NCBI GenBank assembly: GCA_963795775.1 | Contig: CAWCJL010000005.1 | Span: 744,001-808,000, forward strand | Origin: CAWCJL01 sp963795775 | GTDB taxonomy: Bacteria > Acidobacteriota > Terriglobia > Terriglobales > Acidobacteriaceae | Reading direction: 5' to 3' | DNA: 64,000 nt | Shown: positions 28,469-38,277 of the stretch, in pieces | How the letters are laid out: each line of letters starts with the position of its first letter | Numbering within the stretch: position 1 is the first letter of the stretch | Notes under the pieces: generated by a model | Seen by the model: only the letters and a program-made list of their open reading frames with translations | The model's database searches: none | What the model was told of the DNA's origin: nothing | Made by a program: the position numbers and the translations under genes

Positions 28469-29814
28469 GCCACTACGTTCCGCTCGCCATCTATCTCACC
28501 GGCTGCATCTGTGCGCTGCTCGCGCTCTGCGGACGCCCGCTGCCTTCCGTGTATTTCCTGATGCTGCTGATCCCGATGCAGACCACACGCGACCGCATCG
28601 GCGATTTCCCGCTAGGTGAAAAGATGATCGACCTCTTGTGGATCCCCGTACTGGTCGGTCTCTTGCTACGCGGAGGCACAAAGGTGCTGCCGCGCTCGCC
28701 CATGTATCGGTGGCTGGCCGCCTTCGGTCTTCTCCTCTACTGCTCACTTTGGCGAGGCACGTTCTTTCTGGATTGCGATCTCCCGTTGCTGCCCTCCGAT
28801 CCGCGCTTCTCCGATTGGAAGAACTATCTGGTGATGCTCATGATCTGCATCACGGTAGCAGGCGCCGTGCGCACCAAGCAGCAGATCCAGGGAGTGCTGC
28901 TGTGCATTGCGCTGGGCACCGCGCTGGTCGACTGGAGCTTCTTCCGCTCCACCGCCGGGCGCGATTTCTCGCACTTCGCTTATGAGCTGCGGGATGCCGG
29001 TGTGCTGGGATATGCAGGTGTGAACGGATTTGCGGCATACATCGCGCAATCCATCGTTTTTTTTGCCAGCCTGATCTTCTTTTACAAGCGGAAGCTGACC
29101 CGGCCCGCGGTGCTGGTCCTGCTGGGCTTCAGCGTCTACTGTCTCCTGTTTGCCTTTTCCCGCGGCGCCTACATGGCCGCGCTGGCCGGACTGGCGTTTG
29201 CCGCCCTGTTTCGCCAGCGCAAGGTGCTGGTCGCCCTGGTGGCGCTGGTGCTCTGCTGGCAGGCGGTACTGCCGCATGCCGTCCAGGAGCGCATCACCAT
29301 GACCGAGAGCGCCGGGTCAGGCTCGCTTGAGCCCTCGGCCGGCGACCGGATCGTGCTCTGGGAAGACGCGATGCAGCTCTTTCACCAGAATCCGGTGATG
29401 GGCAGCGGATTCGACACCTACAAGTACATGCATCGCGTGGCCTCCTACGGAGATACCCACAACTACTACGTCAAAGTGCTGGTCGAGATGGGCCTGATCG
29501 GGCTGCTGTTCTTTAGCGTATTGCTGGCGCGCATGCTGTGGCTGGGCATCGAGTTGTACCGCTCCACCACCGACCCTTTCTATCGCGGGCTGGGTGTGGG
29601 CTTTGCCAGCCTGATCGTGTGCGCGGCGGTGGCAAACTTCTTTGGCGATCGCTGGACCTATCTTCAGGTGGACGGCTACATCTGGGTGCTGATGGGTTGC
29701 TGCATGCGCGCCTACGCTGACTGTCGTGACTTTGGCCCGGTACCTGCAACAGCTCCGGCGAAGACGATGGCGGCTGTGCAGAACCGGCCGGCACTCGAAT
29801 GGGAGGGCGCCTAG
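28453..29814 (+). CDS. O-antigen ligase/polymerase family protein (Wzy-like)
   Basis: A 453-residue inner-membrane protein with about 10-12 spans and the O-antigen ligase-family signature: a large periplasmic loop after VLPHAVQERITMTES, then DRIVLWEDAMQLFHQNPVMG, GSGFDTYKYM and the conserved histidine in GDTHNYYVKVLVEMGLIG. It would polymerise flipped repeat units or ligate them. I start it at ATG 28453 because GGAGG is seven bases upstream. Its stop TAG is followed directly by the asnB ATG. Confidence 0.88.
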   Translation: MGSGLGHYVPLAIYLTGCICALLALCGRPLPSVYFLMLLIPMQTTRDRIGDFPLGEKMIDLLWIPVLVGLLLRGGTKVLPRSPMYRWLAAFGLLLYCSLWRGTFFLDCDLPLLPSDPRFSDWKNYLVMLMICITVAGAVRTKQQIQGVLLCIALGTALVDWSFFRSTAGRDFSHFAYELRDAGVLGYAGVNGFAAYIAQSIVFFASLIFFYKRKLTRPAVLVLLGFSVYCLLFAFSRGAYMAALAGLAFAALFRQRKVLVALVALVLCWQAVLPHAVQERITMTESAGSGSLEPSAGDRIVLWEDAMQLFHQNPVMGSGFDTYKYMHRVASYGDTHNYYVKVLVEMGLIGLLFFSVLLARMLWLGIELYRSTTDPFYRGLGVGFASLIVCAAVANFFGDRWTYLQVDGYIWVLMGCCMRAYADCRDFGPVPATAPAKTMAAVQNRPALEWEGA

Positions 29815-31781
29815 ATGTGCGGTATCTACGGACAGATCGCGCGCAGTGAAGCGCCCGCGGCATGCGGGGAGGCGCTCATCCATCGCGGACCGGACAGTGG
29901 TGGCCGGCAGGCCTTTCCCGTTCCAGGGACGCCGCTCACGGTCTCCCTTGTCCATCGCCGGCTGGCGATTCTCGATCTCTCCTCTGCCGGCCACCAGCCT
30001 ATGTCCAATGAAGACGGCACGGTCTCGATCGTCTTCAATGGCGAAATCTATAACTTCGCCGAGCTGCGCGCAGAACTGATCCGCGCCGGTCACCGCTTTC
30101 GATCCCGCACAGACACGGAAACCATTGTGCATGGCTACGAAGCATGGGGCAGGGGAGTGGTGGAACGCCTGCGTGGCATGTTCAGCCTGGCGATCTGGGA
30201 CAGTCGCGCGCACCGTCTGCTGCTCGCCCGTGATCGTGTGGGCAAGAAGCCGCTCTTCTATCACGCAACCGCGACTAGTTTCTTTTTCGGCTCCGAGATC
30301 AAAGCCTTGTTTGCTTCGGGACAGGTTCCGGCGGAGCCCGACCCGGTGGCCCTTCACGACTACCTGACCTATCTCTACTTTCCCGCTCCACGCACCGCGT
30401 ACAAGGGGATCCGCAAGCTGCCCCCGGCCACCATCCTTGAGATCGAGGTCGGTCCGGAGGAACGCCTTCGCTATACCGAGCATACGTACTGGGATCCGGC
30501 GACGGCGGCGGGCTTCTACGCCGGAGATGTCGCACAATCAGGCCCTGGAGCGAGCCCGCGCGCTCATGGAGGAGTCTGTCGCGATCCGGTTAGTGAGCGA
30601 CGTACCGCTCGGCGTTTTCTTGAGCGGCGGCCTTGATTCGGGCACGATCACCGCCTTTGCCGCCAAGCATACTGCGCGGCCAGTAAAGACCTTCAGCGTG
30701 GGCTTTCCCGGCCGTGGCGTGTGCGACGAAACCGCGGAAGCCGGCGGAGGTGGCGGCCGCCTTCGGCACCGATCACACCGTTATCGAAGTGGACCCGACC
30801 TGCGCGCGCTACATGGCAACCGTGGTGCGCCACTTCGACGAGCCCTTTGGCAATCCAACGGCAATTCTGGAATATCTGCTCACGCGCGAGGTGCGCAAAT
30901 CCGTAACCGTGGCGCTCTCCGGCGACGGCGGCGACGAAATTTTTGGCGGCTACGTCCGCTATGCCGGCGCTGCTGCCGCGGAGTGGTATCGCAAGTTGCC
31001 GCGGCCGCTCCTGCGCGACGTGATCGCACCGCTGGCCAGCCGCTTGCACGACAGCACGGCGGGGCACCATCGCGCACGGCGCATCCGGGAGTTCCTGATG
31101 TCGGCGTGGATGGAACCCGACGCCATGTACCTGGACTGGGTCGGGTATTTCTCGGAAGCCGAAAAGCGTGCGCTCTACACCCCGGAATTTGCCAGGGAGG
31201 TCGGCGGTCATGATTCCGGCGAATGGATGCGGGAGCTCTTCCGCCGCGGACAGGCGCTCGAGCCCATGAATCGCCTCGGCTACGTCGATGTGGCGTCCTT
31301 TCTCGCCGGCAACTGCCTGGAATACGCCGACCGCATGGCCATGGCCAACTCGCTCGAAGTACGCTGCCCCTTTGCCGACCAGCAACTGATCGAGTTCGGG
31401 CTGGGCGTCCCGTTCCGCTACAAATATGCACGGGGCAAGACCAAGCTGCTGGTGCGCGAAGCCATGGAAGGCGTACTGCCGGCCAGTGTGTTGCAGAAAA
31501 AGAAAACCGGGTTCAATCCGCCGATGCCCGCATGGCTCAGCGGAGAACTGCGCGGGATGGTGAACCAGATGCTTTCGCGCGAGAGTGTCGCAAAGCGGGG
31601 CTTTTTCCAGCCCGCTGCGGTCGAGCGGCTGCTGGCCGATCACTTCGCGGCGCGCCGGGATAACTCTCTCAAGATATGGGCCCTGCTGATGCTCGAACTC
31701 TGGTGTGCGCTCTACGTGGACGGCGGCGCTCGAAGCGGATCCCCGGCCGGCGATGCAGAGCCGGAAATGGTGGGGGTCTAA
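29815..31781 (+). CDS. asnB: glutamine-dependent asparagine synthetase-type amidotransferase, two +1 frameshifts
   Basis: Class II amidotransferase: the N-terminal glutaminase begins MCGIYGQIAR with catalytic Cys2, and contains NGEIYNFAELR. The synthetase half has the PP-loop SGGLDSGTITAF and LSGDGGDEIFGGY. The match runs in three frames: 29815 to about 30527, about 30531 to 30742, then to the stop at 31781. Removing one base near 30527-30531 and one near 30743-30744 restores a 654-residue protein of normal length. In EPS and O-antigen loci AsnB homologues can amidate uronic acid sugars (as WbpS does); this one probably modifies the polymer. That role is inferred from location. Confidence 0.88.
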
Positions 31782-33003
31782 GGTGGCAGCGACGCCGCTT
31801 GCCGCACCGGCTCTGGACAGTAGCCGCGCTCCTGCCACATTGGACGCGCACCCGCCAACTCCCGCAAGGGTGCTCTACTGCATTGACCAGCTCTGCTCGC
31901 TGGGCGGCGCCGAGCGCATGCTGCTGGCGCTGACCCGCGGCCTCCCGCCCCAGCGCTACGTCGCAGAGATTGCTACGTTTGCCCTCAACCCCGAGCTCGA
32001 AAGCTCCGGCCTCTGCACCGTGCCCCTCCACCTCTTCCCACTACGCCGCACGTACGACCTTAGGGCGGCGCGCGCCGGCTGGCGCTTCCGGCGCTTGTTG
32101 CAGCAGAGACAGTTCGACATCGTGCACTGCTTTTTTGAAACCGCCGACCTGTGGGCCGCACCGATTGCCCGGCTGAGTGGCCGCCCGCATCTGGTTTCCT
32201 CGCGGCGTGATATGGGCATCCTGCGCACGCGCAAGCATCGCCTTGCCTATCCCTTTGTGAACCGGATCTTCGATCGCGTGCTGACCGTCTCCGAGGAGGT
32301 TCGCCAGCAGGCGATGCGGGCCGAAGGTCTGCCCAGCCCTAAGCTCCGCACCATCTATAACGGTGTCGACCTGGACGCGATCGAGGAGCAATCGACCGCC
32401 TACGATGCGCGCGCCCGCTTCGCCCTCGATCGACAAGCGCCCGTCGTCACGCTGGTGGCCAATGTGCGTAAGGTGAAGGGCATCGATGTGCTCCTGCGAG
32501 CGGCGCACCTGGTTCTCCGCCAAATGCCGGCTGCGCGCTTCGTCATTGCAGGCGAGGTGCTCGAGCCGTCCACCATGCTGGAACTCCAATCGCTCGCAGC
32601 CACCCTGGGCATTGCGCATGCCGTGCTTTTTCCCGGCTCTCTCGCCAATCCTTACCCGCTGCTCAAGGCCAGCAATGCGTTTGTCCTGCCTTCCCGCAGC
32701 GAAGGCTTCAGCAACGCGCTGATTGAAGCCATGGCCTGCGGCCTTCCGTCGGTGGTCACCACTGTCGGAGGCAACGCCGAAGCTATCGAGGACGGCGTCA
32801 CCGGCTATCTCTGCCCGGTCGATAACCACGCGTGCATCGCGCTGCGTTTGCTGGAGCTGCTCGCCGACCCGGCCTGCGCGCGAGCAATGGGGACACGCGC
32901 CCGCAGAACAGCACGCGAACGCTTCAGCCTGGCACGGATGATTGGCGCGCATATGGCCATCTACGACGAATTGAGGGAAGGGCGGCATGATCGCAACCGC
33001 TGA
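31753..33003 (+). CDS. family 4 glycosyltransferase
   Basis: GT-B fold transferase of about 416 residues. Motifs: VLYCIDQLCSLGGAERMLLA at the N-terminus, VANVRKVKGIDVLLRAAHLV, FVIAGEVLEP and RSEGFSNALIEAMACGLPSV with the E-x7-E pair. The start is ATG 31753 (28-base overlap with asnB) or GTG 31783 just after the asnB stop; the extra residues are not conserved-looking. Ends 17 bases into the following GT2. Assembles the repeat unit at the cytoplasmic face; linkage unknown. Confidence 0.9.
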   Translation: MQSRKWWGSKVAATPLAAPALDSSRAPATLDAHPPTPARVLYCIDQLCSLGGAERMLLALTRGLPPQRYVAEIATFALNPELESSGLCTVPLHLFPLRRTYDLRAARAGWRFRRLLQQRQFDIVHCFFETADLWAAPIARLSGRPHLVSSRRDMGILRTRKHRLAYPFVNRIFDRVLTVSEEVRQQAMRAEGLPSPKLRTIYNGVDLDAIEEQSTAYDARARFALDRQAPVVTLVANVRKVKGIDVLLRAAHLVLRQMPAARFVIAGEVLEPSTMLELQSLAATLGIAHAVLFPGSLANPYPLLKASNAFVLPSRSEGFSNALIEAMACGLPSVVTTVGGNAEAIEDGVTGYLCPVDNHACIALRLLELLADPACARAMGTRARRTARERFSLARMIGAHMAIYDELREGRHDRNR

Positions 33004-34148
33004 ACACTTCGCGACCTGTGTCCTGTGGGCGGCCTTAGGAACGCTTTGCTACGTCTACATTGGCTATCCGGCGCTGCTCGCTGCCATTGCCGTATTCCGC
33101 CGCCGCCGGCCTGCACCGCTGGGCTATACGCCCACACTCTCCGTACTCATCGCGGCGGCCAATGAAGAAGCAAACATATTGACCAAGCTGGCTGCGACCC
33201 TGGCGCTCGACTACCCGCCAGACAAGCTCGAAGTGCTGGTCCTTTCCGATGGTTCGACGGATGCGACGGATGCGCTGGTGCGCACCTGCAGCGATCCCCG
33301 GGTCAGGCTCGTTCGCATTCCCGAGCGCCGCGGCAAGACCCACGCCCAGAATGTCGGGGCAGAGCTGGCGCGAGGCGAAATCCTGGTCTTCAGCGATGCC
33401 ACCGCCGTCTATCATCAGCAGGCCCTGCGCTATCTGGCGTGTAACTACGCCGATCCGGGCGTGGGTGCCGTCAGTGGAAGATACAAATACTTCGATACCC
33501 ATGGCACCTCTCCGACAAGCGCGGGGATGATGGCATTCTGGGAGTACGAGAACGGCATCAAGCGGCGTCAGTCCGACATACAAACGTTATCCGGCTGCTG
33601 CGGCTGTATCTACTCCGTACGCAAATCCTGTTACACGCCGCTTGCCCCTGACGTGATCAGTGATCTTGTCCAGCCGCTGTGGACCATCCAGAAAGGTTAT
33701 CGCGTCGCGTTCGAACCACGCGCGCTCGCCTATGAGGAGACGACGCAGTCGTCCCGGTGAAGAGTTCCGGATGCGCGTGCGGGTGGTGACGCGTGGTATG
33801 CGCGGATTGCTGAGTGTCCCGGCACTGCTCAATCCATTTCGGCACGGCTGGGTCAGCTTCCAACTCTTCTCGCACAAGATACTTCGCTGGCTGGTTCCGG
33901 TGTGCCTCGCGCTGGTGGGGAGCGCGTCGCTGGTGCTGTGCCTTGGGGGCCGCTATCAGGCACTGTTTGCTGCGCAGGTGATTTTCTATCTCCTCGCCGC
34001 CGCGGGTGCGCTCCTTCCCGTGCACCGCATCTGGCGCCCGCTGAGCCTGCCTCTCTACTTCTGCACAGTCAACCTGGCAGCCCTCCGCAGCTTATGGGAG
34101 CTGGCGCGCGGGCGCCGCTTCGTCACCTGGGAAACAGTAAGGAGCTAA
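32987..34148 (+). CDS. membrane family 2 glycosyltransferase, +1 frameshift
   Basis: Processive-type GT2 with an N-terminal span, GT-A domain (SVLIAAANEEANILTKLAAT, VLSDGSTDATDAL, LVFSDATAVY), the acceptor-side GCCGCIYSVRKSCY and a C-terminal pair of spans (RWLVPVCLALVGSASLVLCL). The first frame stops at 33760, but the match continues one base out. Removing one C from CCC (33753-33755) gives TQSSGEEFRMRVRV and a 386-residue protein. Start ATG 32987 has GAGGGAAGGG upstream. It may extrude or extend the polymer across the inner membrane. Confidence 0.86.
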
Positions 34149-34152
34149 ACCG

Positions 34153-34935
34153 GTGCGCATCGAATTCATCACGCAGGACGACCCGATCTATATTCTCCCC
34201 TTCTTCGAGGAGTTCTGCCGCGAATACGCCTCCCGCTTCGAAATCCTGCAGATCTCGGCGTGTCCGACCATGGGCAGACGGTCGCGCCGCCAGATGGTGC
34301 GCGAGTTGACTGCACTCTACGGCCCTGCCGGTATGTTTCGCCTGACCACCGAGAAGATAGGCGCTGCAATGTTAGGGAAGCTGAAACGTCCGCGCCATGC
34401 AGCCCGTTTCTATAGCCTTTCTCAACTCGCCCAGGCGTACGGCATCGGCTACCGAAAGATCGACAGTCCCAATGCGGAGAGCTTCGTTGCTGGGCTGCAG
34501 GAAAGAAAGCCGGACGTCCTGGTTTCTGTCGCCTGCCCGTTCATTCTGAAAGCACGCGTCCTCGCAGCACCGCGGCTTGGGTCCGTGAATATCCATCACG
34601 CTCCGTTGCCGCAATACAAAGGAATGATGCCGACCTTCTGGCAGATGTATCATGCCGAGCCTTCGCTTGGAGTTACCGTGCATCGCGTGAACGACAAAAT
34701 CGACGAAGGAGAGATAGTGCTGCAGGAAAATGCAGCCCGGCCCCTCAACGCAACGCTTCACGAATTGATTCGGCGGGCCAAGCGTGCCGGTGCGCACACC
34801 ATGGCCCGCGCACTTCTGCAAATCGAGCGCGGAGGCGAAGCGGCGCAGCCAGCCGCGCGGATGCCCTCGTACTTCACGTTTCCGACTTTGCAGGAGATAC
34901 GGGAGTTCCGCAGGCGCGGCTGCCGCGCGATTTGA
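34153..34935 (+). CDS. formyltransferase family protein (Fmt/ArnA-like fold)
   Basis: A 260-residue protein starting at GTG 34153, four bases after the GT2 stop. The signature is SVNIHHAPLPQYKGMMPTFW followed by GVTVHRVNDKIDEGEIV, matching the N10-formyl-tetrahydrofolate-dependent transferase core, whose catalytic Asn-His-Asp set could be the Asn and His of NIHH and Asp of DEGEI. It is too short for methionyl-tRNA formyltransferase and lacks its C-terminal domain. In an EPS locus it would N-formylate an amino sugar nucleotide, such as the product of the DegT aminotransferase. Last gene of the long run. Confidence 0.82.
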   Translation: MRIEFITQDDPIYILPFFEEFCREYASRFEILQISACPTMGRRSRRQMVRELTALYGPAGMFRLTTEKIGAAMLGKLKRPRHAARFYSLSQLAQAYGIGYRKIDSPNAESFVAGLQERKPDVLVSVACPFILKARVLAAPRLGSVNIHHAPLPQYKGMMPTFWQMYHAEPSLGVTVHRVNDKIDEGEIVLQENAARPLNATLHELIRRAKRAGAHTMARALLQIERGGEAAQPAARMPSYFTFPTLQEIREFRRRGCRAI

Positions 34936-35106
34936 AAGCCGTCACCACGGACCGAAGTTAGGCAGCGGGTAGGTAAATTGTGCGCGGCAATATTTGCACC
35001 GCTAGGAAAGCCCGACGTAAATTTTGCTTACTCCTGAAAAATAATAAGATTACTCATACAACTCTTAGGGAAGAGCGTGATATCTCGCTTCATTTCTCGC
35101 TATACT

Positions 35107-35122
35107 TGGGCAACTCTTCGCA
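35107..35122 (+). promoter_or_regulatory. possible sigma-54 promoter of the beta-helix gene
   Basis: TTGGGCAACTCTTCGC has GG and GC ten bases apart, but weaker flanking matches. The predicted start is near 35133. A TTGCAC half-site lies at 34994-34999, about 135 bases upstream of that start. The gap 34936-35162 is AT-richer than its surroundings. Confidence 0.4.
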
Positions 35123-35162
35123 AATCTTATGCGCAGCGAGAAGGATGCGCCCTTAGGGCAGC

Positions 35163-36902
35163 ATGGAGGTATGGATGTTTGGCAATAACACACGCATGGC
35201 TGCAATGCTGCTTTGCGGACTCGGATCCGCAATGGCAGCGTACGCGCAGTCTTCCCCCCCTGTAGTGTTCTACTCCGATCTGGCAAGTGGTCCCAACACT
35301 GGCGGCGAGAATAATAACGGCGTCATTGTTACGATTGACGGCCAGAACTTTGGCGCGAGCCGCGGCTCTTCTACGGTTACCGTCGGAGGCGGTGCCGTCG
35401 CTGATTACAAGAGCTGGTCGAACTCGAGAGTGCAGGTAGCCCTCGGCTCTGCTGCCGGTTCTGGTCAAATCACCGTAAAGGTCAATGGACAGGCATCCAC
35501 CTGTGTCAATCGCGACCCCGGCGGTTGTAACTTCACGGTGCGGACGGGCAACATCTACTATGTCTCGCCCTCGGGAAGCGATAGCGGTTCCGGTGCATTC
35601 ACCACTCCGTGGAGGACGCTCTATCACGCGGTGCGTAGTGTCAGCCCCGGAGACACCATCTACGCGGAAGATGGAATCTCGATCTCCTCTCCCGATGGGA
35701 CGGGCTGGCATTCGGCGCTCGTGCTATCGAAAGGCAATGGCGTGATCACGGGTAGCAATGGACATCCAATCACACTGGCTGCCTATCCGGGAGCTACGGT
35801 AACGATCGGTTCCACCTCGGCGCAGAGCGCTTCCGGCGACACCACAATTTACGGCCTGAGAGACGCCGGCGACATCACCGATTACGTGATCAGTGGCCTG
35901 CACCTGCGCGGTCCCGATGTGGGAGCGGACCTGGATGGCGACGTGCGTTGGCGCGTGGTCGATAATGACGTTACCGCCAGCGACTCCGGCGCCAATATCA
36001 TGGGCGCGATCACCCTGCGGGAAGGGAGCTACGATTATTTCTACGGCAACACCGTTCACGACGTAGGAACATCGAGCAAAGAAGGCCACGCCGTTTACTT
36101 CAGCACGGATAACAATCACGTGTGGGCTGGCTGGAACAAGCTGATCAACAACACCACCTGCTACGCCATGCAGTTCCATTCCTCTCCGTTGGGCTCCGGC
36201 AGCGGCAACGATATGTACGATCTCCACGTTCACGACAACCTCTTTAGCGGCGATCGCTGCGCCGGTCTGAACTTCGCTACCGTCGATCCGAGCAAAGGTA
36301 CCGTCGAAGCCTATAACAACGTCTTCAACCACGTGGGGAACGGGCCTGCGCCGCCGGACGGTAACTATAACTACGCCTGTATCTACGCGGCAGGGATACT
36401 GAACGCGGGGCCGTCGCCGTCGGGAACGGTGCAGATCTATAACAACACCGCGTATGACTGCGGAAGCGGCGGCGCATCGGCCGGCTCCGGCGTAGTGCTG
36501 ATCAATGACCAGGGATCCGGATCGAGTCTCCACTATAACTTCGTCAATAACATCCTCAGTGGCAAAGCCGGAGAGGCGCCGTACGTGAGCTTTGGTGGCA
36601 ATGCTTCCTCAGGCGACGTGAGCTGTACCAATAACCTCTTCTTCAACAATGGGTCCGCTCCAGGCTTCTGCGCTGCGGGAGCAGTTACGGGCGATCCGAA
36701 GTTTGTTGCCCCCGGCGGGGACCTGCACATTCAGGCAGGGAGCCCTGCTGCCGGTGCCGGTTCCGGCAGCGCCGTTTCCCCGTGGGACTTCGACGGCAAG
36801 ACGCGGCCCAGCCCTCCCGCAATCGGAGCGTACGAGGTGGGCGGCAGTAGCACGCCGCTGCGGCCCACGCCGCCAGTGGGTGTCAGCGGGACGGCACACT
36901 AA
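35163..36902 (+). CDS. secreted IPT/TIG plus right-handed beta-helix protein (lyase/epimerase-like fold)
   Basis: A 579-residue protein with a signal peptide ending AAYAQS, then an IPT/TIG immunoglobulin-like domain (about residues 35-125: GVIVTIDGQNFGASRG) and a right-handed parallel beta-helix (about 130-540) opening IYYVSPSGSDSGSGAFTTPW and rich in N-ladder repeats such as NNVFNHVGN and YNNTAYDCG. The end DFDGKTRPSPPAIGAYE is the choice-of-anchor-Q type terminus. Such helices occur in polysaccharide lyases, mannuronan epimerases and hydrolases; no catalytic residues can be assigned by eye. Flanked by a promoter and a strong terminator, so monocistronic. Confidence 0.82.
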   Translation: MEVWMFGNNTRMAAMLLCGLGSAMAAYAQSSPPVVFYSDLASGPNTGGENNNGVIVTIDGQNFGASRGSSTVTVGGGAVADYKSWSNSRVQVALGSAAGSGQITVKVNGQASTCVNRDPGGCNFTVRTGNIYYVSPSGSDSGSGAFTTPWRTLYHAVRSVSPGDTIYAEDGISISSPDGTGWHSALVLSKGNGVITGSNGHPITLAAYPGATVTIGSTSAQSASGDTTIYGLRDAGDITDYVISGLHLRGPDVGADLDGDVRWRVVDNDVTASDSGANIMGAITLREGSYDYFYGNTVHDVGTSSKEGHAVYFSTDNNHVWAGWNKLINNTTCYAMQFHSSPLGSGSGNDMYDLHVHDNLFSGDRCAGLNFATVDPSKGTVEAYNNVFNHVGNGPAPPDGNYNYACIYAAGILNAGPSPSGTVQIYNNTAYDCGSGGASAGSGVVLINDQGSGSSLHYNFVNNILSGKAGEAPYVSFGGNASSGDVSCTNNLFFNNGSAPGFCAAGAVTGDPKFVAPGGDLHIQAGSPAAGAGSGSAVSPWDFDGKTRPSPPAIGAYEVGGSSTPLRPTPPVGVSGTAH

Positions 36903-36919
36903 GGCAGCCAACCGAAACC

Positions 36920-36955
36920 CTATCTCCGCGCCGCTGGTCAGGGACGCGGAGATAG
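36920..36955. terminator. strong hairpin between convergent genes
   Basis: CTATCTCCGCG (36920-36930) pairs perfectly with CGCGGAGATAG (36945-36955) around a 14-base loop. An 11-bp stem between the beta-helix gene and the convergent glycosyltransferase operon would serve as terminator for both. A long T-run is absent. Confidence 0.75.
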
Positions 36956-36994
36956 CTGTTTCATCCGCCGTAAACCCGCCCAGATCTGGGCTCC

Positions 36995-38277
36995 TCAAGC
37001 GAGCCGTGTGTTCTCCTGCCGCCCCTGCGCTCCGTCAAACGCCTCGTTGAGACCTGTCAGTTCGCGATAACAAGCGTTCGTGCTTACCGCGATTGCTTCC
37101 CATCCGCTCAGAGATCGAGCTTTTTCCCTCACGGCACTTCCGAGCGCAGTCCGCAGGGCCGGGTCGCCGAGCAAGCGGCCGAGCGCAGCAGCCAGCGCCC
37201 GCGGCTCCCCCGGGGGCACCAGCAGGGCATTGCGCCCTTGCGTCAAGAGCTCGCAGAACATGGGTAACGCGCTTGCCACGATCGGCTTGCCATACTGCAT
37301 GCCGGTCATCAAGGCCCCGCTGGTGGTGCCGCCCTTGTAGGGATAGACCAGGATGTCTGCGGCATGGTGATACAGAGGCAGTTGTTCCGGGGCGATGAAG
37401 CCGAAGCGGAGCGCGACCGAATCCGCCAGACCCGCGCTTGCGGCCTGCTCGCGCAAGGCCTGCAGCAGCGCTGGTCTCCCCGTACCGGCGATCACTAGCG
37501 TGGCGCTTTGGCCCACTCTCGCGCAGTAGCTTCCATGCGTGCAACAGGTTCGGCAGGTCCTTGTATTCGCTGATCACTCCCGGCATAGAGCACGATGGGC
37601 GCAGCCAGCGGAAGCCCAAGCTGCAGCCGCGCATCTTCGACGCTGCACGCGGGGACCGCCGTGTAGAGCGGGCCGTGGGGGATCACCCGGATGATCGATG
37701 GTGCGATGCCAAAGCTGGAGACAAGCTGTTCGCGCGCATCCTGCCCATGGCAGATGAGCAGGTCCGCTGACCGGTATACGCGTGCATAAAGATCGCGATT
37801 GCGCTCTGCCTGGTCCTGATTCGTGAGATTGTGCACCGTCAGCACAATCGGTATGCCGAGCTGCCGCACAAGCGCCAGAAACCAGAGCTCCACGCGCAGG
37901 CGTTTGTCGATCAGCGGCAGATACTGTACGTGCAGAACGTCGGGAGGACGCACGGCAAAGCGCGCGAGCAGCAGCGCCAGGTTCACGCCATACTCGATGA
38001 GCTTGAACACCCGCCGGGGCGCGTTGCGCTGCAGCGAGCCCCCCCAGTCCAGCAGCCCCTTGTCCCGGCGCACTCCGGCCCTTCGGAAGTAATCGCGGTC
38101 GAGGTGGTATCGCGCGGAGCCGAGGGTCACGTCCACCCCCTGCGCTTCGAGCGCAAGGCAGAGCGCCGCAACGTAGTACGGCACAAACGACCATAGCTCC
38201 AGCATGTAAACGCGAGGATGCCGGCTGTGGCGCGCGTCGCTCGTCTGCGCGGTCTCTGCCGTGTTTTCTTCAGACAT
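36995..38277 (-). CDS. GT-B family glycosyltransferase, two +1 frameshifts
   Basis: The first segment (ATG 38277 to about 37584) holds the N-terminal acceptor domain: RVYMLELWSFVPYYVAALCL, VLHVQYLPLIDKR, VLTVHNLTNQDQ and the start of the second domain APIVLYAG. The match then runs one base out as VISEYKDLPNLLHAWKLLRE (to about 37518) and one more base out as VGQSATLVIAGTGRPALL to the stop at 36995. Removing two single bases gives a 426-residue GT-B enzyme with the late motif PYKGGTTSGALMTGMQYGKP. The start overlaps the neighbouring GT stop by eight bases. Last gene of the minus-strand export operon. Confidence 0.84.

Noticed and set aside
29815..31781. asnB as three separate genes or a pseudogene
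   Set aside because: Three consecutive frames join into one full-length enzyme after removing two single bases, and the same +1 pattern occurs across the window.
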